NCBI GenBank assembly: GCA_025890175.1
Contig: JANPYM010000003.1
Span: forward strand, 3,613,437-3,677,436
Length of the DNA stretch: 64,000 nucleotides
Direction of reading: 5' to 3'
DNA from: Ciborinia camelliae
Taxonomy: Eukaryota; Ascomycota; Leotiomycetes; Helotiales; Sclerotiniaceae
Shown here: positions 1 through 12,851 of the stretch, piece by piece
Layout of the letters: each line of letters starts with the position of its first letter
Position numbering within the stretch: position 1 is the first letter of the stretch
Position numbers and translations under genes: made by a program
The notes under the pieces: model-generated
The model's database searches: none
What the model was told of the DNA's origin: nothing
What the model saw: only the letters and a program-made list of their open reading frames with translations

Positions 1-46
1 CTGTTTGTCGGTCTTGGCAGCCTTGAATAATAAAACATTCATCTTT

Positions 47-2674
47 TCAGCTTCTCATCAAACTAGCAAACACTGTAACCTTTTCTATCTCAACATCAGG
101 TCCACCAGCAAGTTTTGCTGTACCTTTAGGAAGGGCTGCAATCAATTCAACTTCAATTTTGTTCACGCCGGGATTAAGTCGAGCTTCGAATAGAGGTTGT
201 CTCGGATCGACTCCATGATTGGGTATGAGTGGTATAGCATGCAATCTCGTTACTCCAGATGTTACAAATATCTTGTATTGACGTTCGAGTAAAGCTGGAG
301 CAATTGTTGGCTTGATTTGAAGGTAATAGTGCGTCGAAGGGAGATTGATCGTAATAGATTGTTGCGTCAATATTGGAGACGGTGGTAGATCCATATGGAA
401 ATGACGAGAAACATTGAGGCGTGGATGAGTTGCGATACTCAAGTTTGTAATCATAGCATGAGATGCATCTACAGTTTGTAAGTATTATATCTGAGCAGAA
501 AGTAAAACATTACTCACCTTTTCCTGGCGCTCTGAATTTAGATTCTACACCTATATTTGCGGGCTGGTGGTTGAAGGATTGTGCGTAACCGCCTTGGTTA
601 TACGTATTGTTATTGGACGCATTGGGGGTATGTGGTGGAAGCATGGTACTTGGAGTCGGTGTTGGCGTTGAGACTGTTTGGCCAACGGGTCGTGTCATTG
701 GATGAATTGGCCCAGCAGGCGACTTGCCTAGAGCATCCTCATATTTAACCGGTACGGAATTTGAAGGGGTTGGAGATGCTGCAGAAATTGACATGCTCCT
801 AGCCCTTTCCAATTGGTCTAGATTTGGAGCAGGGGTCGCGGTAGAGTGCGAACCACCAAATGGATTTCTGCGTATTTCGCCGTTGGAGGAGTTCCCAGAA
901 GTCGCAGTTCCGTTAGATCCACTGGTCAATGGAGCTGGTGAGTCTGTTGCTCTACTTCCAGTAGCTCCTCCGACCCTCAGAGTAATTTTAGGAGTAGATT
1001 CAGAACCCTTCACATTGATCTTGATCTTGGGAATCACAGGCTCAGGTACAGCTTTCCTAGCTTCTTCTAAGGTCTTTTTGAAAAGGGTCTAACAGATGTT
1101 AATAAAGAAGTGATTAATGGGAAGTCAACCACATACCTCAAGGTCCTTTGCCAGAACAAAAATCTCACTTCCGTCTTCATTGTAGTGATATGCATTCTTC
1201 CATATCAAACTTGCATCTTCTTCAAGCGCAGCCCAAGACTTAAAATCGCTAACACCTGTGGCATTTTTTCCCCCAACAGTTCCTTTAACACGCTTTTGTA
1301 GATCCTTCAGGCAGTGTGGGTTTGGAATTACATGATAATAATCCTTCAGACTGCGTGGAGGCAATGTTACGAATGGCTCAAATTCAAAGAAGTCATCCCT
1401 GGTTCCAGTATTAGCTTGGTTGAATAACATGGCCTGTTCTACTTACGATGGGTCTTCTTTGTGTGAGAGGACATCAGCTAGAATCTTCTCTTGAGCCTGT
1501 TGGAACGTAAGTCCTGTAAAACTAACGCCAGCATATTGTGAATCGGACACGGCAGGTGTAGTACTCTTGCGTGGTGCCCCAGGATTCTTTGGAGGTCGAC
1601 CTCTTCGCTTTACAATCGGTTGTGGTTCAGTCTTGATTGCCTCATCCAAGTCTTCCGGTTCTCCTTCAGCATCCGCATCGCTATCATCTTGCAGGGTGGG
1701 TACAGGTACAGGTACAGGTGCAGGCTCGGCAGGCTTAGGTACGACGAGTTTATGTGCGCCTGGTTCAGTAGGCCCAATAGGTGTAGGCTCGAGTTTCATG
1801 CCAGGATTTGTCTTATACTCCGGATTATTTTCATTCATGAATTTGACCACAGCCTTTCTTATCCGCTCAGCATCGCGATGAATTATAGATTCTCGTTCAT
1901 TGTAATCCTTGGCATTTTTCACTAAGCGTTTGAAGAAGCATTCAAGTTCTGATAGGGTGGCAAAGTCATAATTATCCAACTTTGCCTGAATAGTGTCAAA
2001 TGCGATTGGCATCTTCGTCACCGCATAGTATGCGGCGAATTCTTTTCTATCAGGGAGGGTGAGGAAATTGGTTGCAAATGGTCGGCCCCTAGAGAAAGAT
2101 ATAGCTATTAGTGAGGTGTAATGGGTGTTGAGGAGGGTACATAAATTGCATGTCTAGAGTGATGAAAGTTTCAAGGGTGGTGAATTTCGAATGTGCGTAC
2201 TGCAGAACCCCTCAGTTGCATATAGGATTGGGGTAGTAGCAGACTTATCGCGAAACGCAATCATTGGAGATAGGTCAACTTACTGTTTATCCAGGCCCGA
2301 CCTCAGTTGATTCAAAAGTATCAATCCATAATAAGTTGTCGTTTCTGGTGTCTGACCTTGACTGAGATCACCATTCTATATTCATTGTTAGCCTCATTTT
2401 CCTTGTCAATTCCGCGTTCATGGAGGATGAATGTCAGAAAGTGTAAGAAGAAGTGGTTGTGCGCCGGTTCACTTCCCTGCCGCCAATCGAGACGGAGCTG
2501 ATATTTATTTAAACCCCACGACCAATGCGCGAAACTTGCATCTTTACATCTTTATCAAATCGCAACAAGAAAATAAGAGTAACTTACAATAGGAAGCTTT
2601 ATTCTCTTCGCAGCGCGATCCGCCTCATCTTGATCCGCAGTTCCTCCGCCATTAACCTTCCTTTTGGGATCCAT
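47..2674 (-). CDS. RSC4: RSC4-like double bromodomain chromatin-remodelling subunit
   Basis: Likely acetyl-lysine reader of the RSC nucleosome-remodelling complex in the nucleus. Six exons join to 691 aa: 2588-2674, 2284-2375, 1447-2088, 1137-1398, 518-1088 and 47-468. The start is the ATG at 2674 (MDPKRKV); the short first exon ends in a clean GTAAGT donor. Two bromodomains are visible. The first spans the exon 2/3 junction (LLNQLRSGLDKQ then GRPFATNFLTLPDRKEF). The second lies in exon 4 (PFVTLPPRSLKDYYHVIPNP and a YHYNEDGS motif). Between them is an acidic linker and an AT-hook-like KRRGRPPK. After a Ser/Pro/Asn-rich low-complexity stretch comes a C-terminal domain of about 140 aa, as expected for Rsc4. 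The RSC4 name rests on this architecture; another tandem-bromodomain protein is less likely. Introns 1 and 2 (212 and 195 nt) are long for this window. Confidence 0.85.
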
Positions 2675-3978
2675 CGTATTATGGTATGGTATCGGATCGG
2701 ATGGTATTGTCTTCTCTTGTAATGTAATGTAAAGTCCCAGTACTTTTCGCCGGCGTACTTGATGAAATCCGCGAATTGATGCAAAGGTCCAATGGATAAA
2801 TGCGGACGCGTCAAAGGCGAATATGCGCGTTCTGAAGCTTTACAAACTTCGAAGTAGAGTCCCGGTACCGTACGGAGTGATGGAGGTATGCAGGGGTATG
2901 GGGTATGTTCTTTTTGATTTGGTTGCTGGGAAGTCCAGATGCAACACGGCAAGGATGAAGATACAATACAATATCATCAACGAGGTCTCTCTGTTGAATA
3001 TGGTACGTGAATCATCAGTACCTGAGGGAGGTAAGAAGTAAAAGGATTTTCTTTGTTATTGAGATTTAATATTTGAAGAGTCTTCACAAATGTTGCAATA
3101 ATAATACCTAAGTATTTGCAGGTAGTTTTCCAACATTGAAGCGACAAAATGAAAATGAATTGGAAATACCAAAGGTTGGCATCACGTGACCATCTGCACA
3201 GGTGACCTGCAGGTGGGCTGAGCTGGAGAAATATATGGTGCCTGAGGTATTAATACACAAGGCTCTCGAGCTTGGTCCACATCCATACAGATATCAATCC
3301 TTGACTCTTTCCAAGGTTCTGTATGGTCAGTCACTCTATCAGTCGGTCAGTCGGTCAACCTGCTCGTTGGTCAGTTCTTCCAAGTGATGTGATGGCTTGA
3401 ACAAGGCTGGACTCCACTTGCACACTAAACTTTTTATTATGGTTTTAGGTTTTCTATTTGTTTACATCCATCCATCAATATCCATCAATATCCATCCATC
3501 CATCCATCCCCTCTCCCCCCAAAAGTCCACTTTGATATCCAAATAATAACAAGATACCACTTTTGCAACCCAATCCAAATCCAAATCAACAACACATAAA
3601 TTATTTGCAATTACAACTCCATTTACATTTACAATTAAAATTAAAATTACAATCACAATCACTTCACTTCCCCATTCTTCTATTCTCCTTTGCCCATCCT
3701 TTCTTCACCGCAAAGCTAGCAATCCTAAACTCAATCAACCCCTCGACACCTCCTTCCCACCTCGATTTAAGACAATACAATTGCGCCGGCGCCTTTCTTC
3801 TCATCGTCCACAATCCCAGCATTTGAAAATCCAAGATACAATACAATTAAACAATAAATCATCTCCGGATCCTATCAAATCAACTTCCGGATTCTTTCTT
3901 GTCGCGTCGTTGCCCCACCTACACGTCGACGATATCAATAGTTCACGAGCGCGTCAAATTCATAGAACTAAGAACACA
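2675..3978. other. Intergenic region between divergent RSC4 and CKS1
   Basis: A head-to-head promoter region of 1.3 kb. It contains CATC/ATCCATCAAT microsatellite near 3467-3508 and an A/C-rich stretch just upstream of CKS1. No convincing coding sequence was seen. Confidence 0.6.
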
Positions 3979-4509
3979 ATGGCGGAAATAGATTATACTA
4001 GAAGAAACAAGTACGCGAGACCACTTTCAGAGGCCGAGAAGGAGCGTCTAGATGAATTCATTGATGCAATTCATTATTCCGCAAGGTCAGTACAGACTTC
4101 GGCACAAAATATGAGCCTCGATGTCTATTGCGCATAAACTCATTCCTTCATACAGATACTCTGACGATCAATACGAGTACCGACACGTCCAATTACCCAA
4201 AGCCATGCTGAAAGTCATTCCAAAGGAATACCATGATCCTCAAACTGGCACCTTGAAGCTATTGTGGGAGGAAGAATGGAGAGCATTGGGAATAACACAG
4301 GTATGCAGAGGACAATTGGACCAAAGAAACACACAAAACTAATCAGGTGTAAATAGAGTCTCGGTTGGGAACACTATGAGGTACATGAGCCAGAACCGCA
4401 TATTCTACTCTTCAAGTACGTCACTGGACATGATTGAATTGTTTTCAAACGCTAATTGGATTTATCTAGGAGATCCATTAATTATCAGCCCCCAACTCAG
4501 CATCAGTAG
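3979..4509 (+). CDS. CKS1: Cyclin-dependent kinase regulatory subunit (Cks1/Suc1 family)
   Basis: Small adaptor that binds Cdc28/Cdk1 and phosphorylated targets and controls cell-cycle progression. Four exons (3979-4085, 4156-4300, 4357-4415, 4470-4509) encode 116 aa. Family signatures are all present: [17 protein letters not shown], the [18 protein letters not shown] segment and the hallmark [11 protein letters not shown], which is split by the last intron. The short tail ([12 protein letters not shown]) is Gln/Pro rich. The start is the first ATG ([18 protein letters not shown]), matching the usual fungal N-terminus. Intron phases join cleanly (AG|A, CAG|AGT, AA|G). Length is typical of the family. 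Confidence 0.96.
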
Positions 4510-6065
4510 ATATGCTTCATGTTCTCAAATTCGATTTCAGCAAGTCTTTGATCCGGCATAACACCTTGTACAGGAGGACATATGCTTTGACGATGTTACG
4601 TCTTATGTCTCTCATAAATTACGCATTATGGTTTTCGATTATTAGTTTGATGTATTAGATCAGGATTAATCAACATCATCTCCACTGCTATATACTGGTC
4701 CTGGTTCATTTTGGGAAGTTAACGGTAGCGATGCTTTTCAGAGCTGAATGCGATGAATTTAAGGAGTGTAAAAAGGGGAGAAAAGAAGCAAATATTGAGG
4801 AAGGTATGATGATGCATGGCAGGATCAGCATAAGTATATGCAGACGGGATGACTTATCGTCATCCAGGGGTGATAATTCTCAGATCAATACAGTTAGGAG
4901 GCCAGGTATTAACAGAATACAATGAATTATATTTATAGTAATATTTTTTTGGTGCTTGATAGATGTGATTGTATAATGGTAGTATACCAGTAATTTCCAG
5001 CTTTATGAAATGAGTTGATGGGATAGTTGAAGTGGAGTGAGCCGATGAGATGGTCATACGCTTTCTGGCTTCTTTGGTCTTATATATGAAGTGAAGTGAA
5101 GTGATCAAGATCATAATGGGAACATGAATCCATGATATAATATGATATGATACTAAAGTAAGTAATCAGTAGACTTCCATCCTTTCTCGATCAGTGATAA
5201 CCTAACCTAAGCTTAGGTACCATCAACCCGGGCCGTTGAATGTTCCGTTTTGTGGCACCATTGTGGCGCACCATATCACACACACACACGGGATCAATTG
5301 ATGGAACAATCAATTTGCACTCCAGGTCTCAGCTCAGATCAATCAATCAATGGATGAATACCTCGTTAATAAAAATCTGACGAATGATGATGATAATCGG
5401 ACCACTCTTCTTCAATCCGAAGTACCTCGCCTCACTCCTCTGCCTAGGTAGGTAGGTAAGGAATAATAAAATAAATTGGACAGATTGTTCATATGGATGT
5501 GAGAAATCAGATCATAGGATGAGAGGTGTTGGAGTATGGATACCTAGGTAGGAGGTAGGTAGGTAGGTACACCGGTATTCAATGCTTTCAAATCAACTTG
5601 TGTAAGATTATCCTAACTACCTAGGACAGATACAGGTACCTTGGCCAATTTTACCTTATATGTCAGAAGATACTGTACAGACCTACAAAAATATTCAATA
5701 ACAAAGATTGATTCTTTCATTCGATTTTTCTTTCTTGTTCTCATCCTCTCATCCTCTCATCCTCTCTTTCCTTTTCACTTTCTTTCTTATTCTTTATAAA
5801 CTTCAAAATTGTAAGACTTTTATTTATTCCATCACAATCAATCCTCTGTTGATCTACCTATCAGGGTCCTTCCTCGAAAGTTATTGTTCTTCTAACTTCC
5901 ACCGGAGAACTATTTTTATATTGACCTTCCTTTCATAGTTACAAGAATTAACAAAATAAGGTCTCAATAATAGCAACGCCTATTATATCTCCGCTTTTTA
6001 CCCGTGTTGTGTGTGAATGAACTCTATCTGAGATATCAAACAAAAGGCCAAGTGTCAGTCTCATC
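4510..6065. other. Intergenic region upstream of ERO1
   Basis: 1.55 kb between CKS1 and ERO1. It has repeated CTAGGTAGGTAGG-type tetranucleotide runs near 5442-5459 and 5542-5570, a short CA run near 5279-5290, and a pyrimidine-rich stretch (5708-5800) just upstream of the ERO1 leader. No supported gene. Confidence 0.55.
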
Positions 6066-8014
6066 ATGAAGACCGCCGCCCGAGCATTCTACTTGGGTAT
6101 ATTCACTCTCTTGAGTACTTGTACCTCGCATATAGAAGCTTCCGATTCCTCATCCAAGTCGAAAACAGTCCAAAGTCCAGATGTTTGCGCGGTATGCTTT
6201 ACTTTTCTTTTATCAGGCATATGTGTCTAATGCCTTCACCCAGATCTCCCCAAAAGCAATCGTTTCCGATGCATGCACAACATACGCTGTCCTCGATAGC
6301 CTCAATCGAGACATATCGCCTTCCCTAGACGATCTCACGCAAACCACCGATTTCTTCGCATATTACCGCCTGAATCTGTTCGGCAAGGAATGTCCATTTT
6401 GGAACGACGAGAATGGCATGTGCGGTAATATCGCTTGCGCCGTGAATACGTTAGACAATGAAGAAGATATACCACTGGTATGGAGGGCGGAGGAACTGGG
6501 AAAACTAGAAGGTCCTAAAGCTGGTCATCCGGGCAAGAAATTACAACAAGAGCGTCCAAAGAAACCCTTACAAGGCATGCTGGGCGAGAATGTGGGAGAG
6601 AGTTGTGTGGTAGAATATGATGATGAATGCGACGAAAGAGACTATTGTGTACCGGATGATGAAGGTGCCGGATCCAAAGGAGATTATGTGAGCTTGGTGG
6701 ACAATCCGGAAAGATTTACCGGCTATTCTGGTGAGGGGACAAAGCAAGTTTGGGACGCCATATATCGAGAGAATTGCTTTTCGAAAACATCCTTCCCTCA
6801 TTCGGAATCCCTTGGACACTCTCCATTCTCTTTGAAACAACCAGCGGCAAACGAACTCAAGTCCGTTCTCAAACAATACGGTCGTCAACATATCCTGGAA
6901 GAACAGCGAGAGCACTCCCCAAATATTCCATTTGTAGCAGAGACTGGCCTTGAATTGGAAGATGAGTGTTTGGAGAAGCGTGTCTTTTATAGGGTCATTT
7001 CCGGCATGCACACCTCCATCAGCTCACATCTTTGTTACGAGTATCTGAACCAAACCACTGGTGAATGGGGTCCAAATCTACAATGTTACAAGGACCGTCT
7101 ACATGGCTTTCCGGATCGTGTCTCTAATCTCTATTTCAACTACGCCCTTGTTTTGCGAGCGGTTACCAAACTTGGCCCTTCCCTCAAGGACTATACCTTT
7201 TGTTCTGGAGATCCAGCCCAAGATCAACTTACCCAATCCAAAGTCCAAACATTGATGTCAAAAGCACCAAAAGAAACTCAAATCTTCGATGAAAGCATGA
7301 TGTTTGTTAACGGTGAAGGTCCAAGTCTAAAAGAGGACTTCCGCAATCGCTTCAGAAATGTCAGTCGAATCATGGATTGTGTAGGTTGTGATAAATGCCG
7401 ACTTTGGGGAAAAGTCCAAACGGCAGGTTATGGAGCAGCATTGAAAGTTTTATTCGAAACCGATAATCATTCAAAGGACGTTCCGATTTTGAAACGAACC
7501 GAACTCGTCGCATTGTTTAATACCTTGGGTCGTATTTCGCATTCTCTGCGTGCCATCAACGAGTTCCGAAACTTGGTTGAAGCTGAAGAGAATAATACTA
7601 AAGAGGCTACCAAGTTGACGGATCGTGTGACGAAGCCGCATAATGTCATCCCTGACCAACCTCATGAAGATCCCATAGGAAAAGATTTTGAGGATTATGA
7701 TGAGCAGGAAAAATTGAAGCAGGAAACTCCTAGCGCATCGGATATCTTTTGGCATGAAATGCGATTGACGTGGAGTATTTTCAAATATGTCATGTGGGGA
7801 TGGGTCCGATTCCCCATATCCATGTAGGTCCTCTCTCATTTCATCACTCTTCTTCCTTCCTGGACCACTTCTTGACCGCGATACTAACACCTATCCTCGA
7901 TGTAGTTGGGAAATCTTCGTCCTCGAAGTCTCAAGATTTTGGGAATATTATATTGGTCTTCCCGTCTCGCCGAGAAAATGGAAACTCGTTCACCCTAATT
8001 TCGACGAACTTTGA
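6066..8014 (+). CDS. ERO1: ER thiol oxidase Ero1
   Basis: FAD-dependent oxidase in the ER lumen that re-oxidises protein disulfide isomerase with O2. Three exons (6066-6191, 6244-7823, 7906-8014) encode 604 aa. The N-terminus is a signal peptide (MKTAARAFYLGIFTLLSTC). The shuttle-cysteine region ECPFWNDENGMCGNIAC holds C92, C102 and C107, and the active-site CxxCxxC (C421-C424-C427, in MDCVGCDKCRLWGK) precedes the KVQTAGYG FAD-binding segment. The Trp/Cys-rich core (VWDAIYRENCF) and a hydrophobic C-terminal region around MRLTWSIFKYVMWGWVRFPI are also as in the family. The protein ends HPNFDEL, so the last four residues (FDEL) resemble an HDEL-type ER retrieval signal. Start: first ATG giving a signal peptide; exon 1 joins exon 2 in phase 0. 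Confidence 0.95.
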
Positions 8015-8562
8015 ATTTTGGGTGCAGGGTTTTAGTTTTTGGATGCAGGGGAGGAAGGGAGGAAGGGAGGGGGGGAGATATAAGTAAATACCTTGAATAC
8101 CTGGAATACCTTGAATACATTGCATGCATAGATGGATGGATTGGATGGATGGAGTTTTGGGTTGGTTCTGGTTCTGGTTCTGGTTTGGATGGATTGGATT
8201 GGTTTTGTTGGGTTTTCTTTTATGGATAAACAAAATGTAATATTGGGATGGAATGTCTTCTTGCCTACCTATCTACTATACCTATGTATGCTTTAAAAGC
8301 GATTCGCGTTTGCTTGCTTGCTTGCGTTTGCATTGCGTTGCGTTTGCGTTTGAGCGATGATTGTTGATTGTTGATTGGATTGGGTTGATGGGATAGCGTA
8401 GCATGGTATAGCGTAGCGTGGCATGATATGAAATGTGGAGTTTTTCTTTTTCTGTCTCTTACTCTTTTTTGTAGATAGATAGATTGTTGTGGTGGTTGAG
8501 GTGGTTGTGATAAATAGATTGAGGTGGTAAATAGATGATTGTGGTAGATGAGGTATAATTAC

Positions 8563-8676
<114 letters not shown>

Positions 8677-8720
8677 ATTAAATGAAAAATGATCGCCGAT
8701 GTCTATAGAGTTCGATAATG

Positions 8721-8762
8721 GAGAGAGAGAGAGAGATTGTGTGTGTGTGTGTGTGTGTGTGT
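8721..8762. repeat. GA and GT dinucleotide runs
   Basis: A GA run (8721-8735) is followed directly by a GT run (8739-8762). Confidence 0.95.
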
Positions 8763-8957
8763 TAGGGAGAGATGATGTGATGTGATGGAATTTGAATTTG
8801 AAGGGAATAGGATGGGATACTACCTTACCTTACCTTAGCTTGGCTAAATTGATTGGTTTCATTTATTCATTTTATTAACTTTATTTATTGGAAAGTCTCT
8901 ACCTACTCTACTCTCCTCGAAGTAGTTATTAGAGCTAGAGCTAGAGCTAGAGTTGAA

Positions 8958-9053
8958 GTTGGAGTTGGAGTTGGAGTTGGAGTTGGAGTTGGAGTTGGAG
9001 TTGGAGTTGGAGTTGGAGTTGGAGTTGGAGTTGGAGTTGGAGTTGGAGTTGGA
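8958..9053. repeat. GTTGGA hexanucleotide tandem array
   Basis: Sixteen copies of GTTGGA. One frame reads as an uninterrupted Val-Gly repeat, which is a consequence of the hexamer and not a protein signature. Confidence 0.97.
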
Positions 9054-11441
9054 TCTAGGGATAGAGATAGAACTGCCTCGCTGGGGATAGGGGGATAGGG
9101 GGTTAGGGGGTTAGATGTTTATGGGGGTAGGCAATGATATGATATAAAATGAAATACAATGAAATGGTAGAGGAGCGTGGTGATAGAGGGGATAGAGGGG
9201 ATATGGGGGAGCTAGGTAGGGAGGGGATGGATAATCAAAGTTCAAGCGAAAAAAAAGGAAAGGGGAGGGGGAAATGGGAAATGGGAAATGTAATCTTTTC
9301 GCTCGCTCACTCGCTTCGAGAAATTTTTTAAGAGGGGTAATGGAATGGGGGAAGGGGAGGGAAGAGGAGAGGAGGGGGGTATAAATAAGGCTCAATTTAA
9401 ATTTAAATTCAACCCCTCAAAGTAAGGTAAGGTGAGTGAGTAGATGGGTAAAAATGAGAATTTGAATGAGGGAATGAGGGAATGGTTATGAAGTAACTCA
9501 TCCACCTACTCTTTATCGAATATAATATATGATATATACATTATATACCTATCATGGAATTGCTTTAACCCTCAACTTTTAACCTCGAACGAACAACTTT
9601 TTTCCCAAACGTGAACATGCGCATGGCAATGGCATGCATGGTGGCTCTTGTATGCACTTGATGGAAGACGGGTGTAGAGTTGATGGCTGAACAGTTAATG
9701 ATATATTCCTGTTGTTGATGATGATGATGATGATGATGGCGACTATAAGTATAAGTATACATATATCCTTAATCAACGGTGGGTGCTCTAAAGCTCTGAA
9801 GTTCCTGGTTAAACGGAGAGGAGAGAGGGGAGGGAGGAGAGGAGGGAATATAGATAGGCAGCTATTTGTCCAGCTATTCATGTGGTAAAGGTTGGTTGGT
9901 TGCTTACTTGCTTGCTTGCTTGGGGGTGAATATCGAAGGAAAAATAAAAATAAAAATAAAATCCTATTTATATATTCATACATTCATTAAAGATCTTTCT
10001 GTCTCTCTCCCTCCCTCAAACACGCGTTTCACTTCCTATACAGTATAAATTATATCTATATCTATCTACCTATTCTTTGCGCTCGACATTCTTTTATAAT
10101 TTAAAGCGTGAGCATCACACACTTCACTTCATATACATTAGAGCGAAGAAAGGTTGCACTTGGTCTTAGTCTTGGTCTATTCAAATCATTCGTATTTAAG
10201 ATCCCAGGTTCGAGAGGGATGAAATGAGTGCACGCGTGAGTCTTGTGTAAATATACTTCAGAAATGCATTGCATAATTTGCATTGCATTGCTATGCTGTC
10301 TGTAGTGTGTGTATATTGTATTATATTATATTGTATTATGTTAAATATATCCAATATAAACAAACCTCTTGAGCAAAAAGAAAAAAAAGGAAAAAGAAAA
10401 AAGCAAACTCCATTCTATCAACGGCATCTGATAGATGTAATATGTAATTGGGGTTGGAGGATTGGAGGGTTGGGGATTGGGGATTGAGCTTTGATGTTTG
10501 ATGTTTGAAGGAATCTATCTATCTGTGTGTTTGGAGTGAAATGGTATTGTGGGGATAGAGAAGCTTGGTCTGGAAATGAAACTTGGGAATGAAACGTGAA
10601 TGGAACGTGAATAGATGGATGGATGGATGGTAGAAGTTCTCTTTGTTGAGGTGCAAGTGCTGTTCTTGGTGAACTTGATATGTATGAGTGAGTGAGTGTG
10701 AGAGAGAAAGCTTTTTATATACCGTATTATCTTTGTAAAAGAAATATTAATGGATAAATAGATAGATAGGAAGTAGTAACTTGAATGTCCAGTAGGAGAG
10801 GAAGTTGAAGGTTGAATATTGATAATTTGATGAGTTGAATGGAGAAAAGAAAGTATCTGGTTGATTGAGATTGAGTGTTGCAAACTATCTAGTATTGTTG
10901 AGGATATATATTCGATACTTAAAGAGACATCACAACAAACAAAATAGATAGAAGAACCATCAACATCTACCTAGTGTACCTACCTATAATAAGAGAACAA
11001 TAAAATACAAAACCCAATACAAAAATACACAATGAAATGGAAACAAAATCCCAAATACCTTCTTCACCCATCCATTCATCTCCCCAAATACCTGATGAAT
11101 AAAATATGACAGATCACCTGTAACCACAAACATCGTATCATGCATTCCCCCCCCCCTCAGTTGGTGAAATGAATCCCCTCACCAACTTAAGCCATTCACA
11201 CTCACTGCCCTGCCCTGCCCTCCCTTACCGCCAACCTCAATCTCATCCCATCTCCCAAATCAAAACCCGACCCTACCCGATCCAGCCTCATCTCCCCTCC
11301 CCTCCCCTCTCCTCTCCTCGTCCGCCTCACCCACCTCGTCACCCACCCATCCCATCCCATCCCATCCCATTTCATCCTACCCACATCCTCACCCTCTAAC
11401 CCATAACCCCCAAACTCTCTCCCCACCCAACAACAACAAAA

Positions 11442-11615
11442 GGCACAGTAGTTCAACGGTAGAACATCCTCATCCAACTTAGATCAAAATTGCCCCCCCA
11501 AACTCCAAGTTTCTGGAGCCCTCTCACGAGGGCTATGTGTACATTAGGAGTTTAGGTGGGATTTTGGGGTCTTTGGATAGTGGGGAAGATGGGGGTTCGA
11601 TTCCTTCTTGTGCTG
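11442..11615 (+). tRNA. tRNA-Trp(CCA) with a 103-nt intron
   Basis: Cloverleaf by eye: acceptor GGCACAG (11442-11448) pairs with TTGTGCT (11608-11614) with G-T at both ends. The D arm is GTTC/GAAC with AACGGTA loop. The anticodon stem is TCCTC (11467-11471) with GGGGA (11582-11586). The T arm is GGGGG-TTCGATT-CCTTC with two G-T pairs. The loop reads AT-CCA-A, giving anticodon CCA at 11474-11476. The intron begins one base 3' of the anticodon (11478-11580). In it, TTGG at 11573-11576 can pair with CCAA at 11474-11477, as in pre-tRNA anticodon-intron pairing, and a perfect 7-bp hairpin lies at 11517-11534. The discriminator is G73 and no CCA is encoded. The wobble pairs and discriminator keep the identity short of certain. 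Confidence 0.78.
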
Positions 11616-11624
11616 ATTTGAATT

Positions 11625-11633
11625 TTTTTTTCT
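11625..11633 (+). terminator. T-run after tRNA-Trp (Pol III terminator)
   Basis: An uninterrupted run of T residues about 10 bp after the tRNA 3' end, the usual RNA polymerase III stop signal. Confidence 0.6.
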
Positions 11634-12297
11634 TTTGGTTTTGAGGGTTTTGGGGCTTTGGATTTTGGGAGGGGATGAGGGGGGGAGCGTTGGGGGATTG
11701 GATTGGGTGAGCTTGGATTAGCTGGGATGTTTGGGCGGTGATGAGATGGATATATGGAGATGGAGATGGAGATGGATATACTTGTGGGTCGAGAGGGTGG
11801 CAGGAAGAGTGATGCTGGTTGGATGGGATGGGTGGATGATTGGATGGTGAGAGGTTGTGAGGGAGGGGATTAGCCCATTACCCGAGATGTGATGTAGTGT
11901 GAGGTGGTGATTTATTTTTCTAGCCGGGTCAATCAGTCAATCAGTCAATCAATCAATCAGCAAGTCAACCATTCAGCTGGAAGTGAGTTACTCACCACCT
12001 CATATAACCCACATATACATCAAAAAATAAACAAAACTGTATTAGATATAATCAGTCTCTTCCTCCCGATCCTTATATACAAAAAAACAAAACAAAAACA
12101 AAAACAAATTAAGACTAGAAAAACTCTTTCCTACCTATCTTGAGAGTTCAAGATCAAGTTCAAGTTCCTTTGCAAACACTTACCATCTCACTTACTTCTT
12201 ATTCTTGAAAATCTTGTTCTTGTTCTTGTTCTTATTATTCTTCTTGGTTTAAAGAGTACCCAACTGAGTCTAAATATCTTGTCCATCTGTCTAGGTA

Positions 12298-12323
12298 TCT
12301 GTCTGTCTGTCTGTCTGTCTGTC
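12298..12323. repeat. CTGT tetranucleotide run
   Basis: Six consecutive tetranucleotide copies of the CTGT/GTCT unit. Confidence 0.9.
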
Positions 12324-12851
12324 TATGAAAGTGATAAAGATAATAAAGATAATGAAAATGATGAACATAATAAAAATAATAAAGACGACATATAAGGCGT
12401 TTATATGCAAAAAAGAGCAAGCACGCATCCATAATATTTAACATTACAATCAACAAGAAACTCCCATCCATCCCATCCATTAGAAAAAAACACCCCCAAA
12501 ATGTTACAAGATAAGACAAGGTCAAGTAAGGTCAAGTAAGGTAATCTTATTTTTCTTAATTGTCTTTCCATCCACTGTGCAGTAAGTGCGTGCGTGTGTG
12601 CATGCATGCATACATCAATCAATCAACCCAATCAACCCAATCCCCCCCCCCTCTCCCAAACCCAATATCATACATACATACATACATACACACATACATA
12701 CATAAATACATATCCTAACGCCAAAATCCCATAATGAAATCTATATGATATGAGACCTGATATATATATATATTTTCCTCACAACCATCCGTCCATCCGT
12801 CCATCCATTCATGACATGCCATGCGTGTGATATGGGAAATCAATCTCAAAC

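Larger units (their letters stand above)
11616..12851. other. Noncoding region downstream of the tRNA
   Basis: 1.2 kb. It starts with a T-run (11625-11633), a plausible RNA polymerase III terminator for the tRNA. Further on are an AATCAGTC-type repeat near 11930-11960, a GTCT/CTGT tetranucleotide run (12298-12323) and a CATA run (12670-12710). No supported gene. Confidence 0.6.

Noticed and set aside
1431..1446. Separate genes for the individual bromodomain-containing frames between 47 and 2674
   Set aside because: Donor and acceptor pairs in matching phases join them into one 691-aa protein with the expected domain order.
6568..7011. Antisense frame within ERO1
   Set aside because: Shadow of a strongly supported ERO1 exon.
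8853..9098. Open frame with a long Val-Gly repeat
   Set aside because: It is the translation of the GTTGGA hexamer array; no conserved start, domain or splice context.
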